Assembly (NCBI RefSeq): GCF_000517105.1
Contig: NZ_KI912149.1
Span: 1,389,946 to 1,453,945, forward strand
Origin: Fischerella sp. PCC 9605
GTDB taxonomy: Bacteria > Cyanobacteriota > Cyanobacteriia > Cyanobacteriales > Nostocaceae
DNA length: 64,000 nt
Direction of reading: 5' to 3'
The notes below the pieces were generated by a model that searched no databases, was not told where the DNA came from, and worked only from the letters and a program-made list of their open reading frames with translations. Below, piece after piece: positions 44,531-53,450 of the stretch (positions within the stretch are counted from its first letter, which is position 1; every line of letters begins with the position of its first letter). The translations under genes and the position numbers were made by a program.

Positions 44531-45703
44531 TCACAACCGCGTAATTACCGACTTTAGAGTAAATGCCATTGCTTCTAGGCTATATTTTTCTACACATCTT
44601 TCTCTCGCTTTCTTGCCGCGCTCGTTTGCTGCATCTAAATTCTCAAATATCAGTCGAATCTGTTCTGCAAGTTGTGCAGGAGAACTAGGGTCAGCTAAAT
44701 AACCTGTGTCACCTAAAATTTCTGGAATATCTCCTACTCTTGTTGCTAAAATAGGCTTGGCCATTGCCATGCCATCCGTTAGCTTAATGGGAAATTGTGC
44801 CCGCGCTACAGGCGTATCCCGCTGTGGAACAACCACCACATCAGCAGCAGCCACAACTTCTGGCATCTTTTCTACTGGCATCTGGGGTAGTTTAATAATC
44901 CAACGTCCCCAACGCTCAATTAGCTGCTCATCGTAATCATCATAGGGATTACCACCTACGATCGCTAGCCTGAAATCAGGTTCATTGAGTTGGTCAAGTG
45001 CGGTTAACACATCCTCGATACCCTTATGTGGTCGCGGTGCGCCAGGAAACATCAGGAGGCGATATTCTGCTAGTCCGTAACGTTGTCGGCTGACTTGGAA
45101 ATCGTATTTTTGGGGATCGAATAAGTCGGTATCTTTACCATTGGGTATATAAGTGCCGCCAAAGCGATTGAGCAAAAATTGAGTATCTGCGGTAATGGCA
45201 TCAGCGCGATGCGTCGATGCATCCATCCACTTTAAATACAAAGGATGGTCTGGATTTCTCAAAGCACCATTTTTTTTGAGAATGTCTCTACCTAGCTGTT
45301 TCCAGCTAGGACGGTATTGCCACTCATCACCTCCATGCCAACTCAACTCCCAATCATCAATATCCAAAATCACTGGTTGACGGTGAGAAATTTTGTTAAA
45401 TAAAGCGACACCATAGCTGGTAAGTTTTGGTTTGATGGCACAGACAATATCCCCATCAATTTTTGTCAACAGTTGCTTCACTGAAGCAAAAAATTCTGGA
45501 TAGTTGCAGCCTGGTAAACAGTAAATTGGTAAGTCTGGTGGTGGTTCGGGATAAATACTTTTGCCAAATAAAAACCCCAAAATCTCGACTTCAAAATTTA
45601 ATTTTTTAAATACTTGACCCAGCAAATATGCTCGATCTACACCACCTTTAGAGAAATTGGGCGTTAAAATAGAAACTTTTGACTTATTTTTTTGCCGATT
45701 CAT
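44531..45703 (-). CDS. glycosyltransferase family 4
   Basis: 390-residue GT-B enzyme. N-terminal VSILTPNFSKGGVDRAYLLG near residue 8. The donor domain shows LMFPGAPRPHKGIEDVLTAL near 213, VVVPQRDTPVARAQFPIKLTDGMAMAKPI near 290 (E of the usual E-x7-E motif replaced by the PIKL/DGMAMAKP form), typical of one GT4 subgroup. The IDDWELSWHGG acidic segment near 115 is conserved in that group. 34 bp after the first operon gene. Sugar unknown. Confidence 0.82.
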   Translation of the reverse strand: MNRQKNKSKVSILTPNFSKGGVDRAYLLGQVFKKLNFEVEILGFLFGKSIYPEPPPDLPIYCLPGCNYPEFFASVKQLLTKIDGDIVCAIKPKLTSYGVALFNKISHRQPVILDIDDWELSWHGGDEWQYRPSWKQLGRDILKKNGALRNPDHPLYLKWMDASTHRADAITADTQFLLNRFGGTYIPNGKDTDLFDPQKYDFQVSRQRYGLAEYRLLMFPGAPRPHKGIEDVLTALDQLNEPDFRLAIVGGNPYDDYDEQLIERWGRWIIKLPQMPVEKMPEVVAAADVVVVPQRDTPVARAQFPIKLTDGMAMAKPILATRVGDIPEILGDTGYLADPSSPAQLAEQIRLIFENLDAANERGKKARERCVEKYSLEAMAFTLKSVITRL

Positions 45704-45737
45704 AATAGAAATTAGGCGTCAATCTATCAAATTGTTT

Positions 45738-47084
45738 TTAGGGAGTTGCGAGAATTTCTTTGTAAAGCATTGCCATCTCTGAAGCGACAACGCTCATGGT
45801 ACGTACTAGCCCAATACCTTGACGCAGTCTAGCGAGTAAATTCCTATCCTTAGCAAGAGTGGCGATCGCTTCTGTCCATGCTTTAATATCTTTGGCTGGA
45901 ACTAACCAACCATCGACCCCGTGACGAACTAATTCCGCAATTCCTCCTAAATTTGCACCTAATACCGGAGTGCCAACAGCTTGGGCTTCTAGAACTACCA
46001 GAGGCCCTGTTTCTAGCCATTGGGACGGTACAGCCAGTAAATCAAAATTCGCCAATGCCTCAGAGATTGCTTGACGTGACAGTGGTTCAGCAATGCGAAT
46101 CCGACTGTCACAAGCAGCAAGTGCTAAAACTTTTTCTCGATTCGCTTCACCGTATTTATCTGCATGAGTAGCATGAAGAATTAATTCCACAGGTACATCC
46201 GCAGGCAAAAGGTGTACTGCTTCTGCGATTATTTGCACTCCTTTGGTTTCTTGCCAGCGACCCAAAAAGCCAATTTTTAAAGCACCGTTTTCTGCTTTGG
46301 TTGGTGTTATTTGTTGGGTAAAATTGTTTGCAACACCCTGTCGGCAAAGAATCAGTTTTTCTTCAGGCACACCATTCAAACGGAAAGCATCATACTGCCA
46401 ATTGCTGGGAACAACAATGCGATCGGCTAGTTTTGCTAGCTGCCTTAGCTGATGCTGATGTTCAGTCACCAAAGGAGGAATGCCAAAAGTTCTACCTAGT
46501 AGGCGGAGTTTAACACTCTTAGAGCCACGCAATTTTGTTTCTGCGGCTACGCCGACAGGGAGAGGAACTTGACTCAGTGTTTTGATTGCCCAAGAAGGTA
46601 CTCGTTCTGGAATGCCCAAACACCGACTGCAAAGGGTAGCATCAATTAGCCCATTGCAAGGTTCTTGAGCATATCGCATCATTGTACCGCGCAGACATAG
46701 AGGCTCGGGCATATGCACGGTGACTACAGTTGCCATACCTAGCTTGCGGGCAACAGCTAGGTGATGCAAGCCGCAGTCAAATCGCCAAGAGTGCTGATGG
46801 TATACATCTGCTTTATGGTTTTTTAACCAATTGGCAAAAGTTTCAAACCCTCCGTGAGGTAATTGTTTGTGTTGCTGTATCTTGTTAGGGTTAGGGAAGA
46901 CAGGATAGCGATAGACTAAAGTACCGTTATATTCGTAAAAGTCTTCCTCTGTGCCTTGTCGGGGGGCAGCAACTATACTTTCTACTCCATGTGCTTGCAA
47001 GCCATGTAATAGGGAATCTATGTATACTTCTACACCACCTGATCTATCTGGAAAATACCAGGTAGTTGTATGAATTAACTTCAT
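45738..47084 (-). CDS. glycosyltransferase family 4
   Basis: 448-residue GT-B enzyme and first gene of the minus-strand operon. N-terminus KLIHTTTWYFPDRSGGVEVYIDSLL is a standard GT4 entry. A cysteine-rich insert near residues 150-175 (LCLRGTMMRY...CNGLIDATLCSRCLGIP) is typical of GT4 enzymes that process long acceptors and could bind a metal. Donor signatures are IGFLGRWQETKGVQIIAEAV near 275 and VPSQWLETGPLVVLEAQAVGTPV near 355. Its promoter lies in 47085-47789. Specificity unknown. Confidence 0.84.
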   Translation of the reverse strand: MKLIHTTTWYFPDRSGGVEVYIDSLLHGLQAHGVESIVAAPRQGTEEDFYEYNGTLVYRYPVFPNPNKIQQHKQLPHGGFETFANWLKNHKADVYHQHSWRFDCGLHHLAVARKLGMATVVTVHMPEPLCLRGTMMRYAQEPCNGLIDATLCSRCLGIPERVPSWAIKTLSQVPLPVGVAAETKLRGSKSVKLRLLGRTFGIPPLVTEHQHQLRQLAKLADRIVVPSNWQYDAFRLNGVPEEKLILCRQGVANNFTQQITPTKAENGALKIGFLGRWQETKGVQIIAEAVHLLPADVPVELILHATHADKYGEANREKVLALAACDSRIRIAEPLSRQAISEALANFDLLAVPSQWLETGPLVVLEAQAVGTPVLGANLGGIAELVRHGVDGWLVPAKDIKAWTEAIATLAKDRNLLARLRQGIGLVRTMSVVASEMAMLYKEILATP

Positions 47085-47789
47085 TTATTAGCCCGCACAA
47101 GAAACGATTCGGAAACCTAGATACCTCAGTTACAGCTATAAGCAGCCATTCTAAAAAACAGGGCAAATCTAATAAAAGCGCTGACGGTGTTGTCAGGTAG
47201 ATGTAGTCTTAGTTGCTCATGTTGGGTTGGGAAAGGCACATATCAAAATGGCATTCCATACTAGCTAACTAACTGCCAGTGTATTTAAGAATTAACTATG
47301 TTTACTTGAATACACACAGAAAATAATTTAACACTATAATTTTTATGGTTGCTATCGCATTTTCACTGAATATTCAAATTGATTGGATTTTTGAAGATAA
47401 TAATTGAGTGAATTTACCAGTGAGGATAAAAATATTTTATGTTACACCGATTTTAGCCATTTTTTATGGCAAAAAGCACATCTGTATAAAAATCAGAGAG
47501 AGAATTATCAAAACAAGGGCTAGGAATAATTTATCAGTTAATTATGTCACTTTCAAAAATATAAAATATACCCAACCTCTTTCCTTGGTGGGAGATTAAG
47601 TTAGGGGTAAAATCTTACGTTTAATTTTGTTGACCTATTTATCAGTTATCAGATTCCTAAAAAATAGGTTTGAGCAAGATGATTTTCATCAGAGCAATCA
47701 AAGAATAATTTGATTTATTGAAATCACCTAACTTTAGTTATGTTTATTGTCTGATAACTGGTAACTGAGTGCTGACAATTTCAAAAATA
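47085..47789. other. A+T-rich region with distant inverted repeat
   Basis: 705 bp with no supported gene; the one longer frame (47408-47599) has no ribosome site and low-complexity composition. Contains cagttatcag (47643-47652) and ctgataactg (47751-47760), perfect complements 98 nt apart, of the ttatcagttatcag type common in cyanobacterial intergenic repeats. The promoter of the seven-gene operon should be in the left part. Confidence 0.4.
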
Positions 47790-48017
47790 TTACCAGTCGA
47801 TTAATTGTAGTCGTCCAGTTTGGATATAGTCTAATATCCGATTAATTTGACGACGTTCTGCATCGTTTAAATAACCATTAGGATGTATATGAGACGTAAG
47901 TAATTTATGGTCTTGACGGCTCATTTTCCCTGATTTGAGAATTCGCTCTACTATTTCCTTTACAGCGGATTCTAACTGATTGTCCACGCTTTTGTATATG
48001 GAAGTTTTATAGCTCAT
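47790..48017 (-). CDS. small conserved cyanobacterial protein, function unknown
   Basis: 75 residues, all helical: KEIVERILKSGKMSRQDHKLLTS then DAERRQINRILDYIQTGRLQL. This kind of protein recurs in heterocystous genomes in several copies (my recollection). It has no cysteine, no signal and no catalytic motif. The pattern of Arg, Gln and acidic residues suggests a small regulatory or adaptor protein. Preceded by a gaga-rich ribosome site (ggagaaat before ATG on the minus strand). Probably monocistronic. Confidence 0.6.
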   Translation of the reverse strand: MSYKTSIYKSVDNQLESAVKEIVERILKSGKMSRQDHKLLTSHIHPNGYLNDAERRQINRILDYIQTGRLQLIDW

Positions 48018-48381
48018 ATTTCTCCTGGTAGATGCAAAACTTTATGCCAATATCTGCTCTACTTCTGATGTACAAAAGGAAGCTGTAAAGGAAATGTTAA
48101 GAATATTTGATTTAACAGCTTAGAGCAAATCTTGATTATTTTTTTGACCGAAACTTTTTGGTATCTTTACAGCACCAAAGAACAAAATAAATCTAACTTT
48201 CTATATACTCTTACTCCCAGAGAAAATTTACTGATAAATCAATATTATTGGTATGAATTGTGAGAGTATTTAAGTAATTACACTGTTGTATTTGCTTGTT
48301 TTTTATGAATTTTTACAGCTACAATCAGAAAAATATAAATAAATGAATATCAAACATCAACTTGTGAGGGAGGTTGTTGTA
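48018..48381. other. A+T-rich divergent spacer
   Basis: 364 bp between the small protein and gloB. No gene, repeat or strong hairpin seen. It must hold both divergent promoters. Confidence 0.35.
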
Positions 48382-49155
48382 ATGCAGGTAATCCGTCTGG
48401 AGGCACTTTCAGACAATTACGTTTTTCTGTTACACGATCGCCAACAAAATATCGCCGCCGTTGTCGATCCAGCAGAGGCAGAACCAGTTTTAATAAAACT
48501 TCATGAATTACAAGCAGAACTCGTAGCGATTTTTAACACACACCATCATTTGGATCACGTCGGTGGTAACAAAGAATTGATACGAAGATTTCCCCAAGTA
48601 AAAGTTTATGGTGGAGCCGAGGATCGGGGAAGAATTCCAGGACAACAGGTGTTTTTGCAACAAGGCGATCGCGTACAATTTGCAGACAGAGTTGGAGAAG
48701 TTATCTTCGTACCCGGACATACTCGTGCTCACATTGCTTATTACTTCCCTCCCAACAACCCAGAAGAGACAGGGGAATTGTTCTGCGGTGATACCCTCTT
48801 TGCTGGTGGATGCGGTCGCTTATTTGAAGGCACGCCCACGCAGATGGTAGACTCCCTGAGTAAGCTGCGTTCTCTACCAGATAATACGCGGGTCTGGTGC
48901 GCTCATGAATACACTTTAAAAAATTTGCAATTTGCTCTAACCGTAGATAGTGATAACCCCGATTTGCAAACTCGTTATGATGAAGTGAAAATGTGTCGCA
49001 GCCGGGGAAAAGCAACCGTTCCCTCTCTTTTAGGAGTCGAGAAACGCACAAATCCCTTTTTACGTTGGGAGCAGCCAGCATTACAATCAGCAGTAAACAG
49101 CCGCGATCCAGTGCAAACCTTTGCGCGTCTGCGGGGAATGAAGGATAGATTTTAG
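48382..49155 (+). CDS. gloB: hydroxyacylglutathione hydrolase (glyoxalase II)
   Basis: Zinc hydrolase that releases D-lactate from S-lactoylglutathione in methylglyoxal detoxification. Start set at the ATG at 48382 ([17 protein letters not shown]), 257 residues, the family length, with gggaggt before it; the frame upstream to 48343 is an artefact. Metal-binding [10 protein letters not shown] near residue 53, [11 protein letters not shown] near 114, [17 protein letters not shown] near 136, and [14 protein letters not shown] near 173 are all present. C-terminal TNPFLRW is the glutathione-binding region. Monocistronic by spacing. Confidence 0.95.
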   Translation: MQVIRLEALSDNYVFLLHDRQQNIAAVVDPAEAEPVLIKLHELQAELVAIFNTHHHLDHVGGNKELIRRFPQVKVYGGAEDRGRIPGQQVFLQQGDRVQFADRVGEVIFVPGHTRAHIAYYFPPNNPEETGELFCGDTLFAGGCGRLFEGTPTQMVDSLSKLRSLPDNTRVWCAHEYTLKNLQFALTVDSDNPDLQTRYDEVKMCRSRGKATVPSLLGVEKRTNPFLRWEQPALQSAVNSRDPVQTFARLRGMKDRF

Positions 49156-49396
49156 TCAAGAGTCAAGAGTCCAGAGTCCATAGTTAAGAGTTTTTTACTG
49201 ATGACTAATGACTATTGACTATTGACTAAGGACTTTTCGTAAAAAGTGTTGCGATCGCACCCTGCATTTCGCTAGGATCTGTAGGCTTATTGGCTATAAG
49301 CAAAGCTCCTGGGGATAAAGCTACACTCTTGTGAACTATCTTGCTGAAACCCCAAGATATTGAGATTTTACAAGCAACAGAGAAAAAAGAAGAACA

Positions 49397-49855
49397 ATGG
49401 CGAAACGCATACAGTTAGTTTTAACTCAGGATGTCAGCAAGCTGGGAAAATCCGGCGACTTAGTAGAAGTAGCTCCCGGCTATGCTCGTAATTATCTAAT
49501 TCCCAAGAGTATGGCAACCTTTGCTACTCCTGGTATTCTTAAGCAAGTGGAACGCCGCCGAGAGTTAGAACGCCAGCGGCAATTAGAACTCAAGCAACAA
49601 GCACAAGAGCAAAAAGCAGCATTGGAAAAAGCTGGTAGCTTCAGCATTGCTAAGCAGGTTGGTGAAAAAGAAGCTATTTTTGGTACAGTCACTACCCAAG
49701 ATGTAGCCGATGCTATTCAACAAACCACAGGTTTAGAAGTCGATCGCCGTGGCATTACCATACCCGATATTAGTAGGCTGGGTACATACGAAGCTGAAAT
49801 TAAGCTGCACTCTGAAGTAACCGCAAAAGTAAACATTGAAGTTGTAGCCAGCTAA
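49397..49855 (+). CDS. rplI: 50S ribosomal protein L9
   Basis: 152 residues. N-terminal domain [38 protein letters not shown]... contains the signature G-x2-G-D-x-V-E-V-x2-GYARNYL-x-P; a long connecting helix rich in Gln and Glu ([22 protein letters not shown]); and the C-terminal RNA-binding domain ([29 protein letters not shown]). It precedes dnaB, a known cyanobacterial arrangement. Start is preceded by gaaaaaagaagaac, weak but usual. Confidence 0.97.
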   Translation: MAKRIQLVLTQDVSKLGKSGDLVEVAPGYARNYLIPKSMATFATPGILKQVERRRELERQRQLELKQQAQEQKAALEKAGSFSIAKQVGEKEAIFGTVTTQDVADAIQQTTGLEVDRRGITIPDISRLGTYEAEIKLHSEVTAKVNIEVVAS

Positions 49856-49959
49856 AAATCAACCTTGCTCTCATATGGAACACAGACACATCAAACACAT
49901 CTGTGTTTATCTGTGTCCATTTGTGCTCGAATTCTTCTAAATATAATTTGTAGTGTGTA

Positions 49960-49982
49960 GAGACGTTGCATTGCAACGTCTC
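49960..49982. repeat. 11-bp-stem palindrome (gagacgttgca/tgcaacgtctc)
   Basis: Dispersed cyanobacterial hairpin between rplI and dnaB (single-base loop). Followed by ttgttt, so it could weakly terminate rplI transcripts, but it belongs to a repeat family found elsewhere. Confidence 0.6.
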
Positions 49983-50065
49983 TTGTTTAATTTAATAATA
50001 GTAATTTTGAACTATAAGAGAATATGGCTACATAAAAATCCAAAATCTAAAATCTAAAATCTTAT

Positions 50066-52153
50066 ATGTCTGAAGAACTAAATTTTCAAGGATTAGGCAG
50101 CGATCGCCTACCTCCCCAAAACATCGAAGCAGAAGAAGCGATACTAGGGGGAATTTTGCTCGATCCGGAAGCTATAAGCAGAGTTAGCGATCGCTTAGTT
50201 CCAGAAGCTTTTTACATTAGCGCTCATAAAGATATCTATCAAGCCGCTGTAGTACTTCACAGTCAAGGTAAACCCACAGACTTGCTTTCGGTCGCAAATT
50301 GGCTGACTGACCACGATTTACTAGCTCGTGTTGGTGGTAGAAATAAATTAGCTTCCCTTGTAGACCGGACAGTATCAGCAGTCAATATTGACGCTTTAGC
50401 ATCGCTGGTAATGGAAAAATACCTGCGGCGTCAATTAATCAAAGCTGGCAATGAAATTGTTCAGTTGGGTTATCAAACAGAAGCCGAGTTACCACAAGTA
50501 CTCGATCAAGCAGAACAAAAAGTTTTTGCTATTACACAAGAACGTCCCCAATCAGGACTAGTTCATATTTCCGACAGCTTGGTTAATGCATTTGAAGAAA
50601 TAGAAACTCGCCATCAAGGTGTAGCATTACCAGGTATTCCTTGTGGTTTTTACGATTTAGATGCTATGACCAGCGGCTTTCAGCCTTCTGATTTAATCAT
50701 TGTCGCTGGCAGACCATCAATGGGGAAAACCGCGTTTTGTCTTAATCTTGCTTACAACGTTGCTGCTTTATATAAATTACCAGTTGCTATTTTCAGTTTG
50801 GAAATGTCCAAAGAGCAGCTGGTGCAGCGATTAATAGCTAGCGAAGCAGAAATTGAATCTGGTTATCTGCGGAGTGGACGCATCAGTCAAACTCAGTGGG
50901 AACCTTTAAGCCGCGCGATTGGCTTACTTTCAGAGATGCCAATTTTTATTGACGATACGCCGAATATTACAGTAACAGAAATGCGTTCTCAGGCGCGGCG
51001 TTTGCAAGCCGAAGTTGGTACAGGACTGGGACTAATTGTTATAGATTACTTGCAATTGATGGAAGGAGCGGGTGATAACCGCGTGCAAGAATTATCTAGA
51101 ATTACCCGTAGTATTAAGGGATTAGCTCGTGAATTATCTGTGCCAGTGATTGCTCTATCTCAGTTGAGTCGAGGTGTAGAAGCACGTACAAACAAGCGTC
51201 CGATGTTATCTGATTTGAGAGAGTCTGGTTGTTTAACTGGTGATACTCTGGTGACATTAGCAGATAGCGGTTTACAAGTAACCATTCGAGAATTAGTTGG
51301 ACAATCCGGTTTTGCCGTTTGGGCTTTGAATCAAGCGACAATGCAGTTAGAAAAGGCAATTGTTAGCCATGCTTTTTCAACAGGTATCAAGCCTGTGTTT
51401 ACCTTAACAACTCGATTGGGACGAAAAATTCGTGCCACAGCTAATCACAAATTCCTCACAATTCATGGCTGGCGTAGACTAGATGAACTAAGTCCTAGAC
51501 AACATATATGTTTACCAAGGCATCTACATAGCCTTGGTAAACAAAGCATGACTTATGCTGAAAAGGTTGGAGCAGTAGGAGAATACAAGCTAGGTTCACT
51601 CCAACAAATTTTTGAACACCTGGAAAACTGCATTCACAACACCAATAGAGATATAATCCCCAAAGATGTTTGGAAAACCCACGTTGTACCTGCAATGCAA
51701 GCTGTTGAATTGACAACAAGGGCATTACATTCCAAGATTGGCACATCCTATTGTGGCTCTGCGCTTTACAAAACAAATTTGAGTAGAGAAAGAGTTTTAA
51801 AAATTGCAGAGGTTGTTCAATCAAATGAGCTGCTTGCTCTTGGCAAGAGTGATGTTTATTGGGATGAAATAGTTTCAATTGAATCTTGCGGCGAGGAAGA
51901 AGTGTTTGACCTGACTGTTCCTGGCTTGCATAATTTTATTGCCAATAACATTGTTGTTCACAATTCTATTGAACAAGATGCGGATTTAGTAATCATGCTT
52001 TACCGCGACGAATATTACAACCATGACACACCCGATCGAGGTATTGCAGAAGTCAATATCGCTAAACATAGAAATGGCCCAACTGGCACTGTCAAACTTT
52101 TATTTGACCCGCAATTTACGAAGTTTAAAAATTTAGCTAGACCAAATTATTAA
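50066..52153 (+). CDS. dnaB: replicative DNA helicase DnaB, interrupted by an intein
   Basis: Hexameric 5'-3' helicase at the replication fork. 695 residues as translated; removing the intein leaves 450, the normal DnaB size. N-terminal PQNIEAEEAILGGILLDPEAI; RecA core Walker A AGRPSMGKTAFCLN near residue 218; Walker B LIVIDYLQLMEG near 330; VIALSQLSRGVEARTNKRPMLSDLRESG before the intein; SIEQDADLVIMLYRDEYY after it. The insertion point (ESG|C ... HN|SIEQ) is the same as in the Synechocystis DnaB intein. Tandem heptamers follow the stop. Confidence 0.96.
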   Translation: MSEELNFQGLGSDRLPPQNIEAEEAILGGILLDPEAISRVSDRLVPEAFYISAHKDIYQAAVVLHSQGKPTDLLSVANWLTDHDLLARVGGRNKLASLVDRTVSAVNIDALASLVMEKYLRRQLIKAGNEIVQLGYQTEAELPQVLDQAEQKVFAITQERPQSGLVHISDSLVNAFEEIETRHQGVALPGIPCGFYDLDAMTSGFQPSDLIIVAGRPSMGKTAFCLNLAYNVAALYKLPVAIFSLEMSKEQLVQRLIASEAEIESGYLRSGRISQTQWEPLSRAIGLLSEMPIFIDDTPNITVTEMRSQARRLQAEVGTGLGLIVIDYLQLMEGAGDNRVQELSRITRSIKGLARELSVPVIALSQLSRGVEARTNKRPMLSDLRESGCLTGDTLVTLADSGLQVTIRELVGQSGFAVWALNQATMQLEKAIVSHAFSTGIKPVFTLTTRLGRKIRATANHKFLTIHGWRRLDELSPRQHICLPRHLHSLGKQSMTYAEKVGAVGEYKLGSLQQIFEHLENCIHNTNRDIIPKDVWKTHVVPAMQAVELTTRALHSKIGTSYCGSALYKTNLSRERVLKIAEVVQSNELLALGKSDVYWDEIVSIESCGEEEVFDLTVPGLHNFIANNIVVHNSIEQDADLVIMLYRDEYYNHDTPDRGIAEVNIAKHRNGPTGTVKLLFDPQFTKFKNLARPNY
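51230..51964 (+). other. DnaB mini-intein (245 residues)
   Basis: Self-splicing protein element from Cys1 (CLTGDTLVTL) to the C-terminal His-Asn (IVVHN) followed by Ser+1. Block B TANHKFLT with the conserved His near residue 73, block F DEIVSIESCGEEEVFDLTVPG near 212-231, and block G NFIANNIVVHN are present, so splicing chemistry looks intact. It is shorter than inteins with a LAGLIDADG endonuclease (over 400 residues). The 100-residue linker (IPKDVWKTHVVPAMQ...TSYCGSALYKTNLSRERV) keeps remnants of the endonuclease region but no LAGLIDADG motif. Confidence 0.9.
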
Positions 52154-52157
52154 AAAT

Positions 52158-52237
<80 letters not shown>

Positions 52238-52261
52238 GTAATAGTTATCTGTTAATTTTTT

Positions 52262-52310
52262 ACCACTAACCACTAACCACTAACCACTAACCACTAACCA
52301 CTAACCACTA
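52262..52310 (+). repeat. tandem heptamer (accacta)x7
   Basis: Seven exact copies. The array overlaps the FKBP gene: the minus-strand stop TAG is encoded by the last copy. Confidence 0.9.
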
Positions 52311-52832
52311 ATTAACGTCCAACAACTCCACATCAAAAACTAGGGTAGCGTTGGGGGGAATGACGCCACCAGCACCACGAGCGCCGTAACCTAACTCTGC
52401 GGGGATGATTAACTGACGGCGACCGCCTACTTTCATAGTACTAAGTCCTTCATCCCAACCTTTGATGACTTGGCCCGTACCGATTTTAAATTTAAAAGGT
52501 TGGTTGCGATCGCGGGAACTATCAAACTTAGTTCCATCTTCTAAAGTACCGGTGTAGTGAACTTTAACAGTTTGTCCTGTTTTAGGAGTCGCACCAGTCC
52601 CCTCTTCTAACTCAATATACTTCAGTCCAGAAGGTGTAGTGACGACATTTTCATCAGATGAAGGATTGCTTGCCATTAGAGTATTGTTTTCAATTACAGT
52701 AGTAGGCGCTGGTGTCATTTCGGTTACTTGGGCAGCAATGGCAGACTCTTGCTTCCCACCGCCAACTTGTGCTAACACCAAAACCACAACACAAACTAGC
52801 ATGAAACCCACGCTGAGTAAAATCGCTTTCAA
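52308..52832 (-). CDS. FKBP-type peptidyl-prolyl isomerase, membrane-anchored/exported
   Basis: 174 residues. N-terminal hydrophobic segment [21 protein letters not shown] (residues 2-22) acts as signal or membrane anchor. After a low-complexity linker the FKBP domain (residues 65-174) shows [40 protein letters not shown], and [21 protein letters not shown], all catalytic-pocket segments. It helps fold proteins in the periplasm or thylakoid lumen. Convergent with dnaB, with repeats between. Confidence 0.93.
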   Translation of the reverse strand: MKAILLSVGFMLVCVVVLVLAQVGGGKQESAIAAQVTEMTPAPTTVIENNTLMASNPSSDENVVTTPSGLKYIELEEGTGATPKTGQTVKVHYTGTLEDGTKFDSSRDRNQPFKFKIGTGQVIKGWDEGLSTMKVGGRRQLIIPAELGYGARGAGGVIPPNATLVFDVELLDVN

Positions 52833-53178
52833 AATCAGTCCTCCCTACTCTAGGTTGTCTGTAAATAGAATGACCTGTAGGACAAAACTTTAGTGTAAAT
52901 CAGAATGTCTCTGTTACCTCAGTAATTATTGAATAATTATTTAGGAGCACCTGCACTCGCAGTGCGATCGCACCACGGCTAATCCTGTTCTATTTTCGGC
53001 AGTAGTTCTACTAATTGCAAGCCGTTCATTGAGTACTTCTGTGATTTTGATTGTTCCAGTACTTGAGGAGCGATCGCTCAGTCCCTAACAGTTGGGCAAT
53101 CTGAACCAGAGTATCAACTAGAACTGAACCGTATTGGTTAATAACTAAATACTGACTTCTGTTTAATGCGATCGCACT
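52833..53178. other. gene-free stretch, possible decayed minus-strand frame
   Basis: No start-to-stop gene. On the minus strand an open frame from about 53169 to the stop at 53026 reads QYLVINQYGSVLVDTLVQIA and continues as AQLLGTERSLLKYWNN. It is protein-like but has no start context and I do not recognise it; it may be a relic. HIP1 sites are frequent. Confidence 0.3.
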
Positions 53179-53422
53179 CTCAAAGGCTTGAACTTCACCT
53201 TCAACACCTCAACGTTGAACCTCAAAGGCTCGAACTTCACCTCCACAACCTCAACGCTGAACCTCAAAGGCTCGAACTTCACCTTCAAAACCTCAACGTT
53301 GAACCTCAAAGACTCGAACTTCACCTTCAACACCTCAACGTTGAACCTCAAAGGCTCGAACTTCACCTTCAAAACCTCAACGTTGAACCTCAAAGACTCG
53401 AACTTCACCTTCAGAGGCTCAG
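53179..53422. repeat. tandem array of a 42-bp unit, about six copies
   Basis: Units begin at 53179, 53221, 53263, 53305, 53347 and 53389 (ctcaaaggctcgaacttcac...aacctcaacgttgaac), with a few substitutions, the last copy shortened. Since 42 is a multiple of 3, frames stay open on both strands through the array, giving low-complexity shadow translations. Both sides carry the HIP1 context atgcgatcgcac (near 53167 and 53426), so the array sits between two near-identical short sequences. Function unknown. Confidence 0.85.
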
Positions 53423-53450
53423 TTGATGCGATCGCACTTTTGCTAACGAT

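Noticed and set aside
47408-47599. 63-residue plus-strand frame.
   Set aside because: No ribosome-binding site, A+T-rich, and no domain-like pattern.
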